A stretch of 64,000 nucleotides of DNA from Paracoccaceae bacterium (GCA_004153385.1 SDAL01000005.1:1-64000), one strand, 5' to 3'; shown: positions 35,732 through 44,819, counted from the first letter of the stretch. A program made the numbers and translations. Notes: a model not told the origin generated them from the letters alone.

Positions 35732-36763
35732 TTAGTTTCTGTTGCGCACCTGATCGATCCAGACTGCACCGATCACGACCACGCCGATGATGATCTGCTG
35801 GATGAAGGCCGATACGCCCGCCATGTTCAGCCCGTTGCGCAAGATCCCGATGATGAACGCACCGATCATCGTGCCCGACACCGCGCCCACACCGCCCGAA
35901 AGCGACGCACCGCCGATGACGGCTGCGGCAATGGCATCAAGTTCGTACATCACCCCTTCGCTGGGTTGTGCTGTGACCAGTCGCGACATCAGCACATTGC
36001 CTGCCACCCCAGCCAGCGCGCCGGACATGACATAGGCGTATAGCTTGGTCATATCGACGCGCACACCAGACAGCCGCGCGGCCTCCTCGTTGGAGCCGGT
36101 GGCATAGATATGGCGCCCGATCTGGCGGCAGCGCAGGATATAGGCCGCGCCCAAGGCCACCACCAACAGCAAGATCGCAGGGTAGGGGATGCCGGGGAAA
36201 ATCACCTTGGGAAAGCCGTTGGGCTGCATTTCAACCACGCGAAACAGTGCGCCATTGCCCAGCCGCCCGAATGCGGCCCCCAGTTGCGAAATCGGGGCCG
36301 CGCCGGTGAGTTGCAACGCCAGACCGCGTGCGATCAGCATCATCCCCAGCGTGGCCACAAAAGGCGGGATACGCATGCGGGTGATCACCAGCCCGTTGAC
36401 CGCGCCGCAGGCCGCCCCCGCCACCACGCCCAGCCCCATCGCGGGGATCACGGGCAGCCCCGCCTTCACGCACATACCGGTGACAACCCCCGATAGCGCC
36501 AGCACCGAGCCGACCGACAGATCGATCCCGCCTGTGATGATGACCATCGTCATGCCGATGCCCAAAAGCCCGATCACGGATGTCTGCAATAACACCGTCA
36601 GCGTGTTGTTGACCGAAAAGAAGGACTGGCTGGCCAGTGAAAATCCGATGATCAGGATCACCAGCGTCAAAAGCGCCGACAGCCTGTGCAGCTTTGCCGC
36701 CTCAGGCATGAACCTGTCCAGTTGAAGCCCACCGCGCGCGGCGGTTTTCATGACATTCGACAT
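35732..36763 (-). CDS. Sugar ABC transporter permease (RbsC/FrcC type)
   Basis: 343 residues, eight to ten membrane segments. GMTMVIITGGIDLSVGSVLALSGV and AIAAAVIGGASLSGGVGAVSGTMIGAFIIGILRNGLNM are the family's hallmark segments. GGAGG lies just ahead of ATG 36761-36763. First gene of the minus-strand sugar operon; promoter and candidate operator precede it. Confidence 0.93.
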   Translation of the reverse strand: MSNVMKTAARGGLQLDRFMPEAAKLHRLSALLTLVILIIGFSLASQSFFSVNNTLTVLLQTSVIGLLGIGMTMVIITGGIDLSVGSVLALSGVVTGMCVKAGLPVIPAMGLGVVAGAACGAVNGLVITRMRIPPFVATLGMMLIARGLALQLTGAAPISQLGAAFGRLGNGALFRVVEMQPNGFPKVIFPGIPYPAILLLVVALGAAYILRCRQIGRHIYATGSNEEAARLSGVRVDMTKLYAYVMSGALAGVAGNVLMSRLVTAQPSEGVMYELDAIAAAVIGGASLSGGVGAVSGTMIGAFIIGILRNGLNMAGVSAFIQQIIIGVVVIGAVWIDQVRNRN

Positions 36764-36799
36764 ACGCCTCCCCCTCGTATGTTGATCTGATATTGCCCC

Positions 36800-36829
36800 T
36801 ATGAACAGGCGGCGCTTGCTTTATGTCAA
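36800..36829 (-). promoter_or_regulatory. Probable promoter of the sugar operon
   Basis: On the minus strand TTGACA (plus 36824-36829) and TTCATA (plus 36800-36805) are separated by 18 bases, about 40 bases ahead of the permease start. Confidence 0.6.
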
Positions 36830-36849
36830 CAGTTTTTTATAATTTTATA

Positions 36850-36863
36850 CAAAACCGGTTTTG
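36850..36863. promoter_or_regulatory. Candidate GntR operator, perfect palindrome
   Basis: CAAAACCGGTTTTG, a perfect 14-base palindrome between the divergent permease and GntR genes and 20 bases upstream of the TTGACA box. Its position suits control of both directions. Confidence 0.55.
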
Positions 36864-36895
36864 GCACCACGGGGGCTTCCGCCGAGGGGTGTTTC

Positions 36896-37816
36896 ATGAG
36901 AAGGCATCACGCGATGGCACGTAAAGACACCCGCTTCCGCGCGGCATATAATCTAATCTTGGAATATCTCGCGTCCTTGCCGGTGGGCGCGGACCTGCCT
37001 TCGGAGACGGGGCTGGCCGAGATTGCTGGCGTCAGCCGGACGATCACGCGCCGCACACTGGCGCGGTTCGAGGCGCTGGGGCTGATCCGCTGGCAGGGCC
37101 GTGACAAGGTTTTGCTGCGTGCGCCCACCGCCCGCGACCGGATTGACGAGCTGGATGGGGCTGGCCAGAACACAGATCTTGAGGCACGGTTTCTGGAATG
37201 GGTCTTGCGTTTTGATGTCCCCGCCTACACGCCCTTGTCGGTGGCGGAGCTGTCGCGCAGCTTCGATGTCCCGCAATACGAGCTGAAGGAATTTCTGGCA
37301 GGGCTCAGCCAGTTCGGGCTGGTGTCACGCAGACCGAAGGGCGGGTGGATGATGCTGGGGTTCACCAAGGAGTTCGCCATCGAGCTGTCGGATTTCCGGA
37401 CCGTTCTGGAGCTTAATGCCGTGGCCCATGTGGCAGAGGCCCCGATCGATCATCCGGTCTGGGCCCAGCTCGAGGCATTGCGCGCGGCCCATCTGGAGTT
37501 GCGCACACGGATCGACACCGATTATGCGGCGTTCTCGATGCTGGACGAGACCTTCCACAAAGCGTTGAATTCGGTGGTCAAAAACCGGTTTATTGCAGAG
37601 TTCCAGAAGGTTATATCTTTGATATTCCACTATCATTACATGTGGGACAAGACCGAGCAGAAATCGCGCAATGCCGCCGCAATCGACGAGCATCTGGAGA
37701 TTATCACAGCGCTCGAGGCCCGCGATGCGGAGGGCGCGCAGGCCGCCGCACGACGCCATTTGCGCACCTCCAAAACCACGCTTTTGTCATCATTGCGCCA
37801 TCACGATCTGGGATAG
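36896..37816 (+). CDS. GntR-family regulator (FCD type), probable repressor of the sugar locus
   Basis: 306 residues from ATG 36896 (GAGGGG six bases upstream); ATG 36914 is an alternative. The N-terminal winged HTH reads LILEYLASLPVGADLPSETGLAEIAGVSRTITRRTLARFEALGLIRW, followed by a second winged-helix-like part and a helical FCD ligand domain with FSMLDETFHKALNSVVKN, HYHYMWDK and EHLEIITALEARDAEGA, whose His and Asp residues normally hold a metal that contacts a sugar acid. It lies divergent from the transporter operon and between it and the dehydrogenase gene, so it likely controls all parts of the locus. Confidence 0.85.
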   Translation: MRRHHAMARKDTRFRAAYNLILEYLASLPVGADLPSETGLAEIAGVSRTITRRTLARFEALGLIRWQGRDKVLLRAPTARDRIDELDGAGQNTDLEARFLEWVLRFDVPAYTPLSVAELSRSFDVPQYELKEFLAGLSQFGLVSRRPKGGWMMLGFTKEFAIELSDFRTVLELNAVAHVAEAPIDHPVWAQLEALRAAHLELRTRIDTDYAAFSMLDETFHKALNSVVKNRFIAEFQKVISLIFHYHYMWDKTEQKSRNAAAIDEHLEIITALEARDAEGAQAAARRHLRTSKTTLLSSLRHHDLG

Positions 37817-37867
37817 ATGCCACGGGCGGGTGGCCTTGGGGGCATGTCCCGCCCGCGATCTGTGGGC

Positions 37868-38833
37868 CTAGCGTAGCGCGGCTTCTGCGCCTTTTGGTAA
37901 TGGCGTGGCGAGGGCCGCGAGATTGCGGTCAAGCGAGGCGGTTTTGGCCGTGCCCAGCAAAACGGAGGCGGCCATCGGGTGGCGTGCGGCAAACTGCAGC
38001 GCGGCTGTGGCAAGGGGCAGGCCTGCGGCCTCTGCGCGTGATTGCAGGGCGGCCACACGGTCCAGTATGTCTTGCGGCGCGGGACCATAATCATAGGTCG
38101 CGCCCGCCACGGGGCCGGTTGCCAGAATGCCGGAGTTGAAAATCCCCCCCAGCACCAGACTGGTGCCGGCGGCGCGGCAGGCGGGCACCAGTTCGGCCTC
38201 GGCCTCGCGGTCCAGCAAGGTCAGCCGTCCTGCCAGCAAGATCACATCAATGGGGCCGTGGGCCATCACATCCAGACAGACCTGACATTCGTTCACCCCC
38301 AGTCCGAACGCCCCGATCCGGCCGGCCTCCTTCAGGCGGACCAGACGCTCGTATCCCGATCCAAGGAATGCCTCCATATGGGCGGCGTTGCCATCCCCGT
38401 GGGTATAGGTGCCGATGTCATGGACATAGACGATATCGATGTGGTCACGCCCGAGCCTTTCGCAGCTTTGCGTGAAGCTTTCCTCGATGCCGTCGCCGGA
38501 ATAGTCATAGCGCACATCGTTCTGGGCCGGATTGACGTAGCCGTCGGCCTCGGCAATCGGGGCGCGTGCCGGCGACAGGATCCGGCCGACTTTGCTCGAG
38601 ACGACCGCGCCCTCCCGGCCTTTCAAAAACCGGCCCAGACGCATTTCCGACAGGCCGCGCCCGTAATGGGGGGCCGTGTCGAAATAGCGGATGCCTGCGG
38701 CCCACGCATGATCAAGCACCTGCGCCACCTCTGCCTCTTGCGCCTCGCGGTAAAGGTTGCCGATACTGGCGCAGCCAAAGGCCACTTGGGTCACCGAAAC
38801 CGCGCTGCGGCCCACCTGACGGGTTTGCAACAT
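37868..38833 (-). CDS. Aldo/keto reductase, likely L-fucose (D-threo-aldose) 1-dehydrogenase
   Basis: 321 residues. AKR fold with QVAFGCASIGNLYRE, the catalytic YFDTAPHYGRGLSEMRLGRFL (Asp and Tyr), VVSSKVGRIL (Lys), DIVYVHDIG (His) and a cofactor end SVLLGTAKTASLDRNL. It is most like the D-threo-aldose/L-fucose 1-dehydrogenases, which oxidise the sugar to its lactone with NAD(P). It would supply the lactonase encoded divergently at 39010. Convergent with the GntR gene. Confidence 0.87.
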   Translation of the reverse strand: MLQTRQVGRSAVSVTQVAFGCASIGNLYREAQEAEVAQVLDHAWAAGIRYFDTAPHYGRGLSEMRLGRFLKGREGAVVSSKVGRILSPARAPIAEADGYVNPAQNDVRYDYSGDGIEESFTQSCERLGRDHIDIVYVHDIGTYTHGDGNAAHMEAFLGSGYERLVRLKEAGRIGAFGLGVNECQVCLDVMAHGPIDVILLAGRLTLLDREAEAELVPACRAAGTSLVLGGIFNSGILATGPVAGATYDYGPAPQDILDRVAALQSRAEAAGLPLATAALQFAARHPMAASVLLGTAKTASLDRNLAALATPLPKGAEAALR

Positions 38834-38940
38834 TCTTCCTCCTCCGAAATCCGGGATCTGTCGATATCGCCTGATGGCGCCGGCGCGCCTGAGCGCCGCG
38901 GGCGTGATGATCCTGCGATGTCATATTTCATAAGAGATGA

Positions 38941-38968
38941 TTGACAGATCTGATCCTCCCTATAATGT
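38941..38968 (+). promoter_or_regulatory. Probable promoter of the lactonase-mutarotase pair
   Basis: TTGACA at 38941-38946 and TAATGT at 38963-38968 (16-base spacing); a TATAAT overlaps at 38961-38966 with shorter spacing. It lies 42 bases upstream of the lactonase start. Confidence 0.5.
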
Positions 38969-39009
38969 TTATTATTATTTCGAACACATCTGTCGCGCAA
39001 GGAAAAACC

Positions 39010-39849
39010 GTGATCATTGACGCCCATCAGCATTTCTGGCGGATCGACCGTGGCGATTATAGCTGGATGGATGATCGCGTGGCAGCGATCCGCCGCGATC
39101 GGGTGCCCCGTGATCTGGACCCCCATGTGCGGGCCTGCGGGGTGGCGGGCACGGTGGTGGTGCAGGCGGCCCCCACCTTGGCCGAAACGCGCTATCTTCT
39201 GGATCTGGCACGACGCACCCCCTTGATCCGTGGGGTGGTGGGGTGGCTGGATCTGACGGGGGATGTGCCCGCACAGATCGCGGCGCTGACAGACCCCGCG
39301 CTGCGCGGTATCCGCCCGATGCTGCAAGATATCGCCCAGACCGATTGGATTTTACGCGCGGATGTGCGCGCAGGGTTGGCCCATCTGGCCGCAGCCGGTC
39401 TGCGACTGGATGCACTGGTCACGCCGCGCCATTTACCGGCGATCACGGCGCTGGCGCGGGACATGCCCGATCTGGCGATCGTGATCGACCATTGTGCCAA
39501 GCCGGTGTTTTCGGGCACCGATCCGGGGGACGACTGGCGTGCGGGGCTGGCGCGGCTCGCAGCCTTCCCGCAGGTGTATTGCAAGCTATCGGGGCTGGCC
39601 AATGAATACGGGCCGGGCTGGTCGGCTGAGGCGTTGCGCCCCGCATTCGATACGGTGCTGGAGCTGTTTGGCCCTGCGCGCCTGATGTGGGGCAGCGACT
39701 GGCCGGTGCTGGATCTTGCGGGCGATTACGGGGCGTGGTTTGCGGCCGCGCAAGATCTGGCCCGTGGCCTGTCTGTCAGCGAGCGCGCGGCGATTTTCGG
39801 TAAAACGGCCACCATGTTTTACGCCTTGGACGGCACGATACGCGGATAA
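39010..39849 (+). CDS. Amidohydrolase-family lactonase, likely L-fuconolactonase
   Basis: 279 residues from GTG 39010 with AAGGA six bases upstream; an in-frame ATG at 38941 would place the promoter inside the gene and add a non-conserved stretch. Starts VIIDAHQHFWRIDRGDYSWM (metal His-x-His), then GWLDLTGDVPAQI, RGIRPMLQDI, VIDHCAKPV and WGSDWPVLDLAGDY (C-terminal Asp). This is the amidohydrolase-2 group of sugar lactonases, which open L-fucono- or L-rhamnono-lactones. It pairs with the dehydrogenase on the other side of the promoter region. Confidence 0.87.
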   Translation: MIIDAHQHFWRIDRGDYSWMDDRVAAIRRDRVPRDLDPHVRACGVAGTVVVQAAPTLAETRYLLDLARRTPLIRGVVGWLDLTGDVPAQIAALTDPALRGIRPMLQDIAQTDWILRADVRAGLAHLAAAGLRLDALVTPRHLPAITALARDMPDLAIVIDHCAKPVFSGTDPGDDWRAGLARLAAFPQVYCKLSGLANEYGPGWSAEALRPAFDTVLELFGPARLMWGSDWPVLDLAGDYGAWFAAAQDLARGLSVSERAAIFGKTATMFYALDGTIRG

Positions 39850-39875
39850 AAACCCCTGATGAAAAGGAGAATGCC

Positions 39876-40205
39876 ATGCAACGTATGGCACATGTGATCG
39901 GTCTGGACCCGGCCAGTATGGCGGAATACACGCGCCTGCATGCCGAGGTCTGGCCTGCGGTTCTGGCGCGGCTGCGCGCCTCCAATATCACCAATTACTC
40001 GATTTTTCTGCGCGAGCCGGAAATGTTGATGTTCAGCTATTGGGAATATCGCGGCACGGATTTCGAGGCGGATGCAAAAGCCATTGCAGCCGATCCTGTC
40101 ACGCAGGACTGGTGGGCGCTTTGCGGCCCGATGCAGCGTCCGCTGGACACACGTGCGCCGGGTGAATGGTGGGCCGGGCTGCAGGAGGTCTTTCACATGG
40201 ACTAG
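39876..40205 (+). CDS. L-rhamnose/L-fucose mutarotase family protein
   Basis: 109 residues, the size of RhaM. MQRMAHVIGLDPASMAEYTRLHAEVWPAVL carries the catalytic His of this ferredoxin-like fold, and ITNYSIFLREPEMLMFSYWEY and DWWALCGPMQ follow. RhaM-type enzymes interconvert alpha and beta anomers of 6-deoxy sugars. It is 26 bases after the lactonase gene, with AAGGAGA ahead of the start. It would feed the anomer-specific sugar dehydrogenase. Confidence 0.9.
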   Translation: MQRMAHVIGLDPASMAEYTRLHAEVWPAVLARLRASNITNYSIFLREPEMLMFSYWEYRGTDFEADAKAIAADPVTQDWWALCGPMQRPLDTRAPGEWWAGLQEVFHMD

Positions 40206-40310
40206 GGCGCGGCCTGCTGCAAAAGGCCCGTGGGGGTTTGATCCGCGTAGGCGTGGCCCGCATTGCGGGGCACGGGCGGCAGGCTGTGTGGCCCAAAGGG
40301 GGCCAAGCCG

Positions 40311-40910
40311 TCAGTTGCCGTGTCGCAGGGTGCTGATCTCGTCGGCCAGATCCTGTGCCAGCCGTTGCATCGCCTCTGGATCGGTTTCGCATTGGGCCTG
40401 AATCTTCAGACCGAAGATATAGGTCTGCATGCGGCGCGCCAGCCGCGCGGGGTCTGCATCTGGGGGCAGTTCGCCGGCCGCACCGGCCGCGGCGAAACCG
40501 GCTGTCAGCAGTTTCAGGAGGGTGTCCAGATGGGTCAGAACGACGCCGCGCAAGGCTGGATGATTGCTCTGGATTTCCAAAAGCGATTTCACAAGCATAC
40601 AGGCAGTGGACGGCGAGTTGCACGGGACAAGCCCGCCAAGAGACACCAGATAGTCGTGCATCGCGTTCAAAACAGAGGGCGCATTGGCCAGCCGTCGCAT
40701 CAGTTGTACCTGCGCCCGTTCGGCATAAAGATCGAGGGCTTCACGAAACAGCGCCTCTTTGCTTTGGAACGCGGCATAGATGGATCCGGGGCGCATTTTC
40801 AACGCTTTCTCCAGATCCTTGAGCGATGTCGCAGTGTATCCTTTGACCCAGAACAGGGCCATCGCAGCGTCAAGAGCTGCATCGCGATCATATGCAGGTT
40901 CACGGGACAT
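40311..40910 (-). CDS. TetR-family regulator
   Basis: 199 residues from ATG 40908-40910 (ATG 40925 is a second choice; neither has a strong ribosome site). N-terminal HTH: DRDAALDAAMALFWVKGYTATSLKDLEKALKMRPGSIYAAFQSKEALFREAL. The C-terminal ligand domain includes CNSPSTACMLVKSLLEIQSNH, with cysteines reminiscent of the thiol-sensing NemR/AcuR-like branch. It stands alone, 0.9 kb from the MFS gene on the other strand; possible targets are that exporter or the old yellow enzyme gene at 44820-45908. Confidence 0.85.
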   Translation of the reverse strand: MSREPAYDRDAALDAAMALFWVKGYTATSLKDLEKALKMRPGSIYAAFQSKEALFREALDLYAERAQVQLMRRLANAPSVLNAMHDYLVSLGGLVPCNSPSTACMLVKSLLEIQSNHPALRGVVLTHLDTLLKLLTAGFAAAGAAGELPPDADPARLARRMQTYIFGLKIQAQCETDPEAMQRLAQDLADEISTLRHGN

Positions 40911-41780
40911 CGATCTTTTATACATGTTCGCATCGCTGCGAGATAGATAAAAACTGGCAGGTCTGTCCGCCTGAGCGGTTGCCAAAATAACGCATTTCAC
41001 AGGCGCGGCCCGTCCACATCCGGCCGCATTCCCGAAACCGGTCCCCTTGAAAGGGGCCTGCCGGCTGAACCTCCCCAAGCGCCTACGTTTTGCGCGCCGG
41101 TGCCGCCTGCGATCTGGCGCGACCAAGCCCGCGCCGAGGGACCATCACCATGTCTGTGCCCCATAGCCTGTCTTGGGCGCGACAGGAAAAAACCGCGGCC
41201 CGGCAGGCGGGGGGATGTCAAGCGTCCGCGCAGTTGCGCTGTGCCGACACCGCTGTGGCCACAAAGATGCAGGCAGTCCGATCTGATGGCTGCACGTTTT
41301 GGCTGTGCGCATCGCGGTCCCTTTATGACGCAGATGTCGGCTGCTGGATGGGCCATAAATGTTTTGCAGCCTCTGGCCGCAGGCAAGCCGTGCCGGCCCC
41401 CCGAGAAAATCGCGTGCATTCCTGATGCTGAACGGATGCATGATCTGGAATGGAATGTGATCCCTGTCCGGTTCGAAGCGGCGCCCGTCTTTTGAGCGGG
41501 CCCGGAACTATCCGGCCAAAGCGGGGCAGGCGGGACGCCCCCGAAGGCTGCCTCGTTTCGCCTGTGCGCGATCGCTTTGGCGCGGTGCGTGGGGCGGGCC
41601 GCAAAACCTGTGGGGCCCCCGTGCCCGAGAGACCATGCCGCCCCGGGGGTGTGCAGGCCCTGCCATCGCCCCGTCACCACAAGGCACGCACAATCACGCA
41701 TCTTTGCACACTTGCCCCATGCATATGCATAAAGGTCATTGAATCCCCGCTATGTTCCTGTGTTTACTATGGGAACATCA
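40911..41780. other. Gene-free stretch between TetR and MFS genes
   Basis: Nearly 870 bases with no ORF that resembles a protein. It ends with a perfect 12-base palindrome ATGCATATGCAT at 41719-41730, about 50 bases ahead of the MFS start, a possible regulator site. The rest shows no repeats or hairpin with T-run. Confidence 0.4.
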
Positions 41781-43505
41781 ATGGCCCTGATGCAGGACCT
41801 GATGCAGGATCGTCGTGTGCCCCCCCCGATCCCAAACACTGCCGGCCCGTCCGGTCTATCATCGGAGACGCCCGTGGAACCCAGAACCAGCACTTTTGCC
41901 CCGTTCAAGATCACCAATTTCCGCAATTTGTGGACCGCGTCGCAGTTCTCCAATCTTGGGTCTTTGGTGCAGATGGTGGGGGCAGGCTGGCTTATGACCT
42001 CGCTGTCGGGCAGCAGTGATATGGTCGCATTGGTGCAAGCCTCAAACACCCTGCCCATTATGGTCTTCTCGCTGTTCTCTGGCGCCTTGGCCGACAGCTT
42101 CGACCGGCGCCGGATCCTGTTGGGCGCGCAGTTTTTCATGTTGGTGGTGTCGTGCGCCCTGGCCGTGTGTGCATGGGCGGGGGTTCTGGGGCCGTGGGGG
42201 CTGTTGGCGTTTACCTTTGCCATCGGCAGCGGCATGGCGCTTTATAATCCCTCGTGGCAGGCGAGCATGGGCGATATCGTGGACCGTCCGAATTTGTCGG
42301 CCGCCGTCAGCCTGAACTCGATGGGGTTCAATCTGATGCGCTCGGTCGGCCCTGCGATCGGCGGGTTTCTGGTGGCGCTGGCGGGGGCTGCCGCAGCGTT
42401 CGCCTTCAACGCGGTGACCTATCTTCCGAACCTTCTGGCGCTTTGGGCATGGCAAGGCCCCAAACGCGATGACCGGCTGCCGCGCGAGGCTTTGCCACAA
42501 GCCCTCGGGGCCGGTTTGCGGTATATGATGATGTCACCGCATCTTTTGCGGGTGCTGGCGCGGGGGTTCGTGTTCGGCCTCGGGGCCTCGTCGGCCATGG
42601 CGCTGATGCCGCTTGTGGCCAAGGACATGCTACAGGGCACAGCGTTGACATATGGCCTGCTGTTGGGGTTTTTCGGGCTGGGGGCGATAGGCGGCGTTCT
42701 GGCCAATGGCCCTTTGCGCGCGCGGTTCGAAAACGAGCATATCGTGCGGGGCGCCTTCATCGGCTTTGCCGCAGGGTTGGTGATCCTTGCCTTTGGTACC
42801 CATATCGCGATCAGCGCCATAGGGCTTTTGGTTGCGGGCGGTTGCTGGGTGTTGGCGTTGTCGCTGTTCAATGTGTCTGTGCAGATGTCGACGCCGCGGT
42901 GGGTCGTGGGGCGGGCGCTGTCGTTTTATCAAACCGCGACCTTCGGGGGCATGGCGCTGGGGGCGTGGGTGTGGGGGCTTCTGGCCGAACACCAGACGCT
43001 TAGCTTTGCGCTTGTTATCGCGGCGGCGCTTTTGATGTTCGGGGCTTTGATGGGCCGCTGGATCCGGGTCGGTGAATTCGCGGCGATGGATCTGGATCCT
43101 CTGAATATCTTCCGCGAGCCGGAGCTGCGGCTGGATCTGCAGCCGCGCTCGGGTCCGATTGTGATCTTGATCGATTATCTGATCGCCGAGGAGGATGTGG
43201 ATGATTTCCTTGCCGTGATCAACCGCCGCCGCCGTGTGCGGATCCGTGACGGCGCGCGCAACTGGTCGCTGATGCGCGATCTGGAGAACACCGATCTGTG
43301 GCGCGAGCGTTTTCAGGTGGCGACATGGAATGACTATCTGCGCCATAATGCGCGGCGCACCAAATCGGACAGGGAAGGCTATGAGGCGCTTTTGGCCCTG
43401 CACCGTGGCGAGGGCCGCCCCGAGGTGCATCGCTGGATTGAACGCCAAAGCGTACCGCAGCACGAATACCTGACGCTCAAACCCATCCCCCACACCCCGC
43501 ATTGA
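41781..43505 (+). CDS. MFS exporter with C-terminal soluble domain (EntS/MFS_3 type)
   Basis: 574 residues if started at ATG 41781 (GGGA seven bases upstream); ATG 41799 and 41769 are alternatives. After a 40-residue polar N-terminus come about eleven to twelve membrane segments (FRNLWTASQFSNLGSLVQMVGAGWLM, then loop GALADSFDRRRILLGAQ, the MFS A-motif). After residue 420 follows a soluble domain of about 150 residues with GPIVILIDYLIAEEDVDDFLAVINRRRRVRIRDGA and a ferredoxin-like character, as in other transmembrane secretion effector proteins. These export siderophores or drugs. Substrate unknown. Confidence 0.87.
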   Translation: MALMQDLMQDRRVPPPIPNTAGPSGLSSETPVEPRTSTFAPFKITNFRNLWTASQFSNLGSLVQMVGAGWLMTSLSGSSDMVALVQASNTLPIMVFSLFSGALADSFDRRRILLGAQFFMLVVSCALAVCAWAGVLGPWGLLAFTFAIGSGMALYNPSWQASMGDIVDRPNLSAAVSLNSMGFNLMRSVGPAIGGFLVALAGAAAAFAFNAVTYLPNLLALWAWQGPKRDDRLPREALPQALGAGLRYMMMSPHLLRVLARGFVFGLGASSAMALMPLVAKDMLQGTALTYGLLLGFFGLGAIGGVLANGPLRARFENEHIVRGAFIGFAAGLVILAFGTHIAISAIGLLVAGGCWVLALSLFNVSVQMSTPRWVVGRALSFYQTATFGGMALGAWVWGLLAEHQTLSFALVIAAALLMFGALMGRWIRVGEFAAMDLDPLNIFREPELRLDLQPRSGPIVILIDYLIAEEDVDDFLAVINRRRRVRIRDGARNWSLMRDLENTDLWRERFQVATWNDYLRHNARRTKSDREGYEALLALHRGEGRPEVHRWIERQSVPQHEYLTLKPIPHTPH

Positions 43506-43734
43506 ACTGCGTGTTTGGGTGTCGGGCAGAGTTCTACGCTGCCGATGAAGTCAATGAACTCCGCAAGATATTGGTGCAAACGGGTGAAAATGTTGATGCG
43601 TATCCATCAGGCCGCCCGCAGGTCATTTTGGTCATGAATTTCAAAGGCGGTGATCCATTTGGCACATAGGTATGCCCTGCGTGGCCGCAGGATCTGTCAC
43701 GCGTTCGTGCCGCTCCAGATGCTCGTTTAAGCCA

Positions 43735-43824
43735 CTTTTGCATTCGAAAGCGACCGGGCTTTTCAGTCAGTGCTGAGTGGTGGCGGCGCGGGGTATAGAA
43801 CCTATTGATATATTTGGAGAAAAA
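43735..43824 (-). pseudogene. IS3-family transposase remnant (C-terminal end only)
   Basis: On the minus strand the reading FFSKYINRFYTPRRHHSALTEKP matches the invariant end of IS3-family OrfB transposases (I-x-x-F/Y-Y-N-x-x-R-x-H-S-A-L). The final DDE-domain Glu region and everything upstream are gone, and no terminal inverted repeats were found. The surrounding 43506-44200 has no intact gene and is probably debris of insertion and deletion. Confidence 0.6.
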
Positions 43825-44200
43825 GAGGTAACCGGATGGCTGTTCAATGGGCTGTTTTCCCCACGCAAAACGGCTACGGTAGGCGAGCGATTGCAGGCGC
43901 GGGCATTCGGCCTCGAACATGGTCAGGCGTTGATCAGGCCTCACGTGTCCCGCCCCCCACCGGATGCTGGCTGCGAAACCCGACCGCGATCTGGGTCCAT
44001 GCATTGATGGTGGTGATGATCAGGGCGGGTTCGACCTGTTATTGTGGCGAAAAGGCGGTGGTGAAGGCGTGAAAGCTGCTGTCGTCTGCCGCTGGTTGCG
44101 CGACACGGGGTCAGGGCCGCGCACCTTCCCGGCGCCGCACGGTCTTTGGTATTGAACGTGGGGCGCTTTCCCGCCATGCGGTCAGACCATCCAGCGTTTG

Positions 44201-44401
44201 CTACGAGACGCGGGCCTGACGCGCGGCGGGCAGATGCATGTTTGGACAAAAGGCGCAGCCGTTGATCTGGGGAGCACGGGTTTTCAACACCTCATGCAGG
44301 GGGTTGGAAATGAGCATGTGCCCGAGGCTTGCCTCCAGCGCCACCATCGGCTTCATGGCGTCGGGGGCCGCGTCAAAGTAGCCCAGCCCTTGCATCGTCA
44401 T
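44201..44401 (-). pseudogene. Truncated carboxymuconolactone decarboxylase/AhpD-like protein
   Basis: A 66-residue frame, MTMQGLGYFDAAPDAMKPMV...LGHMLISNPLHEVLKTRAPQINGCAFCPNMHLPAARQ, that matches the N-terminal half of AhpD-like peroxidase-family proteins (normally about 150 residues), including the C-x-x-C (CAFC) and the following His. It stops just after this motif. The missing C-terminal half and the transposase remnant downstream point to a gene broken by insertion. Confidence 0.65.
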
Positions 44402-44819
44402 CTTTGGGGCATCTTGGGGGCCTTTTTGTGAGCCTACCTACATGATGCGACAGGCTGCCTGTTTGCGACAGCCTTGATGCGCTGACGCGAAAATATATAC
44501 GGGCCAAGGCTGCCACCGCTTCTTGCGTGTCGATGGCCCCGCCATGCCTGCCTATGGAAGGGCGGTTATGTATTTTCACCCATTGATGCGCATGGCCCCG
44601 CGATGACTATCAAGCCGCAAGCCGGATGGGGATCTGCAACGCAAAGAACCGGATCGGGGCGCTCGGCCCTGTCATCGGCCCTGTCATCGGCCCTGTCATC
44701 GGGTCGTTCAGGACAACGCCAGAACAGCGCGCAGGACCAGATCCAGCCTTGCGTGCGTGGGCGCTGTGAATGCATGCGGCAAAGCCGGAATGATCTGCCG
44801 CATGCATTTGTGATCGAGT
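44402..44819. other. Intergenic with a 12-bp triple repeat
   Basis: About 420 bases between the broken AhpD-like gene and the end of the flavin oxidoreductase gene. Apart from the short tandem repeat at 44664-44699 nothing is recognised. Confidence 0.4.
44664..44699. repeat. 12-bp tandem repeat, three copies
   Basis: CGGCCCTGTCAT repeated exactly three times head to tail (44664-44675, 44676-44687, 44688-44699). A small minisatellite, likely to vary in copy number. Confidence 0.9.

Noticed and set aside
38941-39009. N-terminal extension of the lactonase from ATG 38941
   Set aside because: It would place the TTGACA/TAATGT promoter inside the gene; GTG 39010 has a proper ribosome site and starts the conserved fold.
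43777-44249. Short overlapping frames on both strands around the transposase remnant
   Set aside because: No motif beyond the IS3 C-terminal fragment; mutually overlapping and compositionally random.
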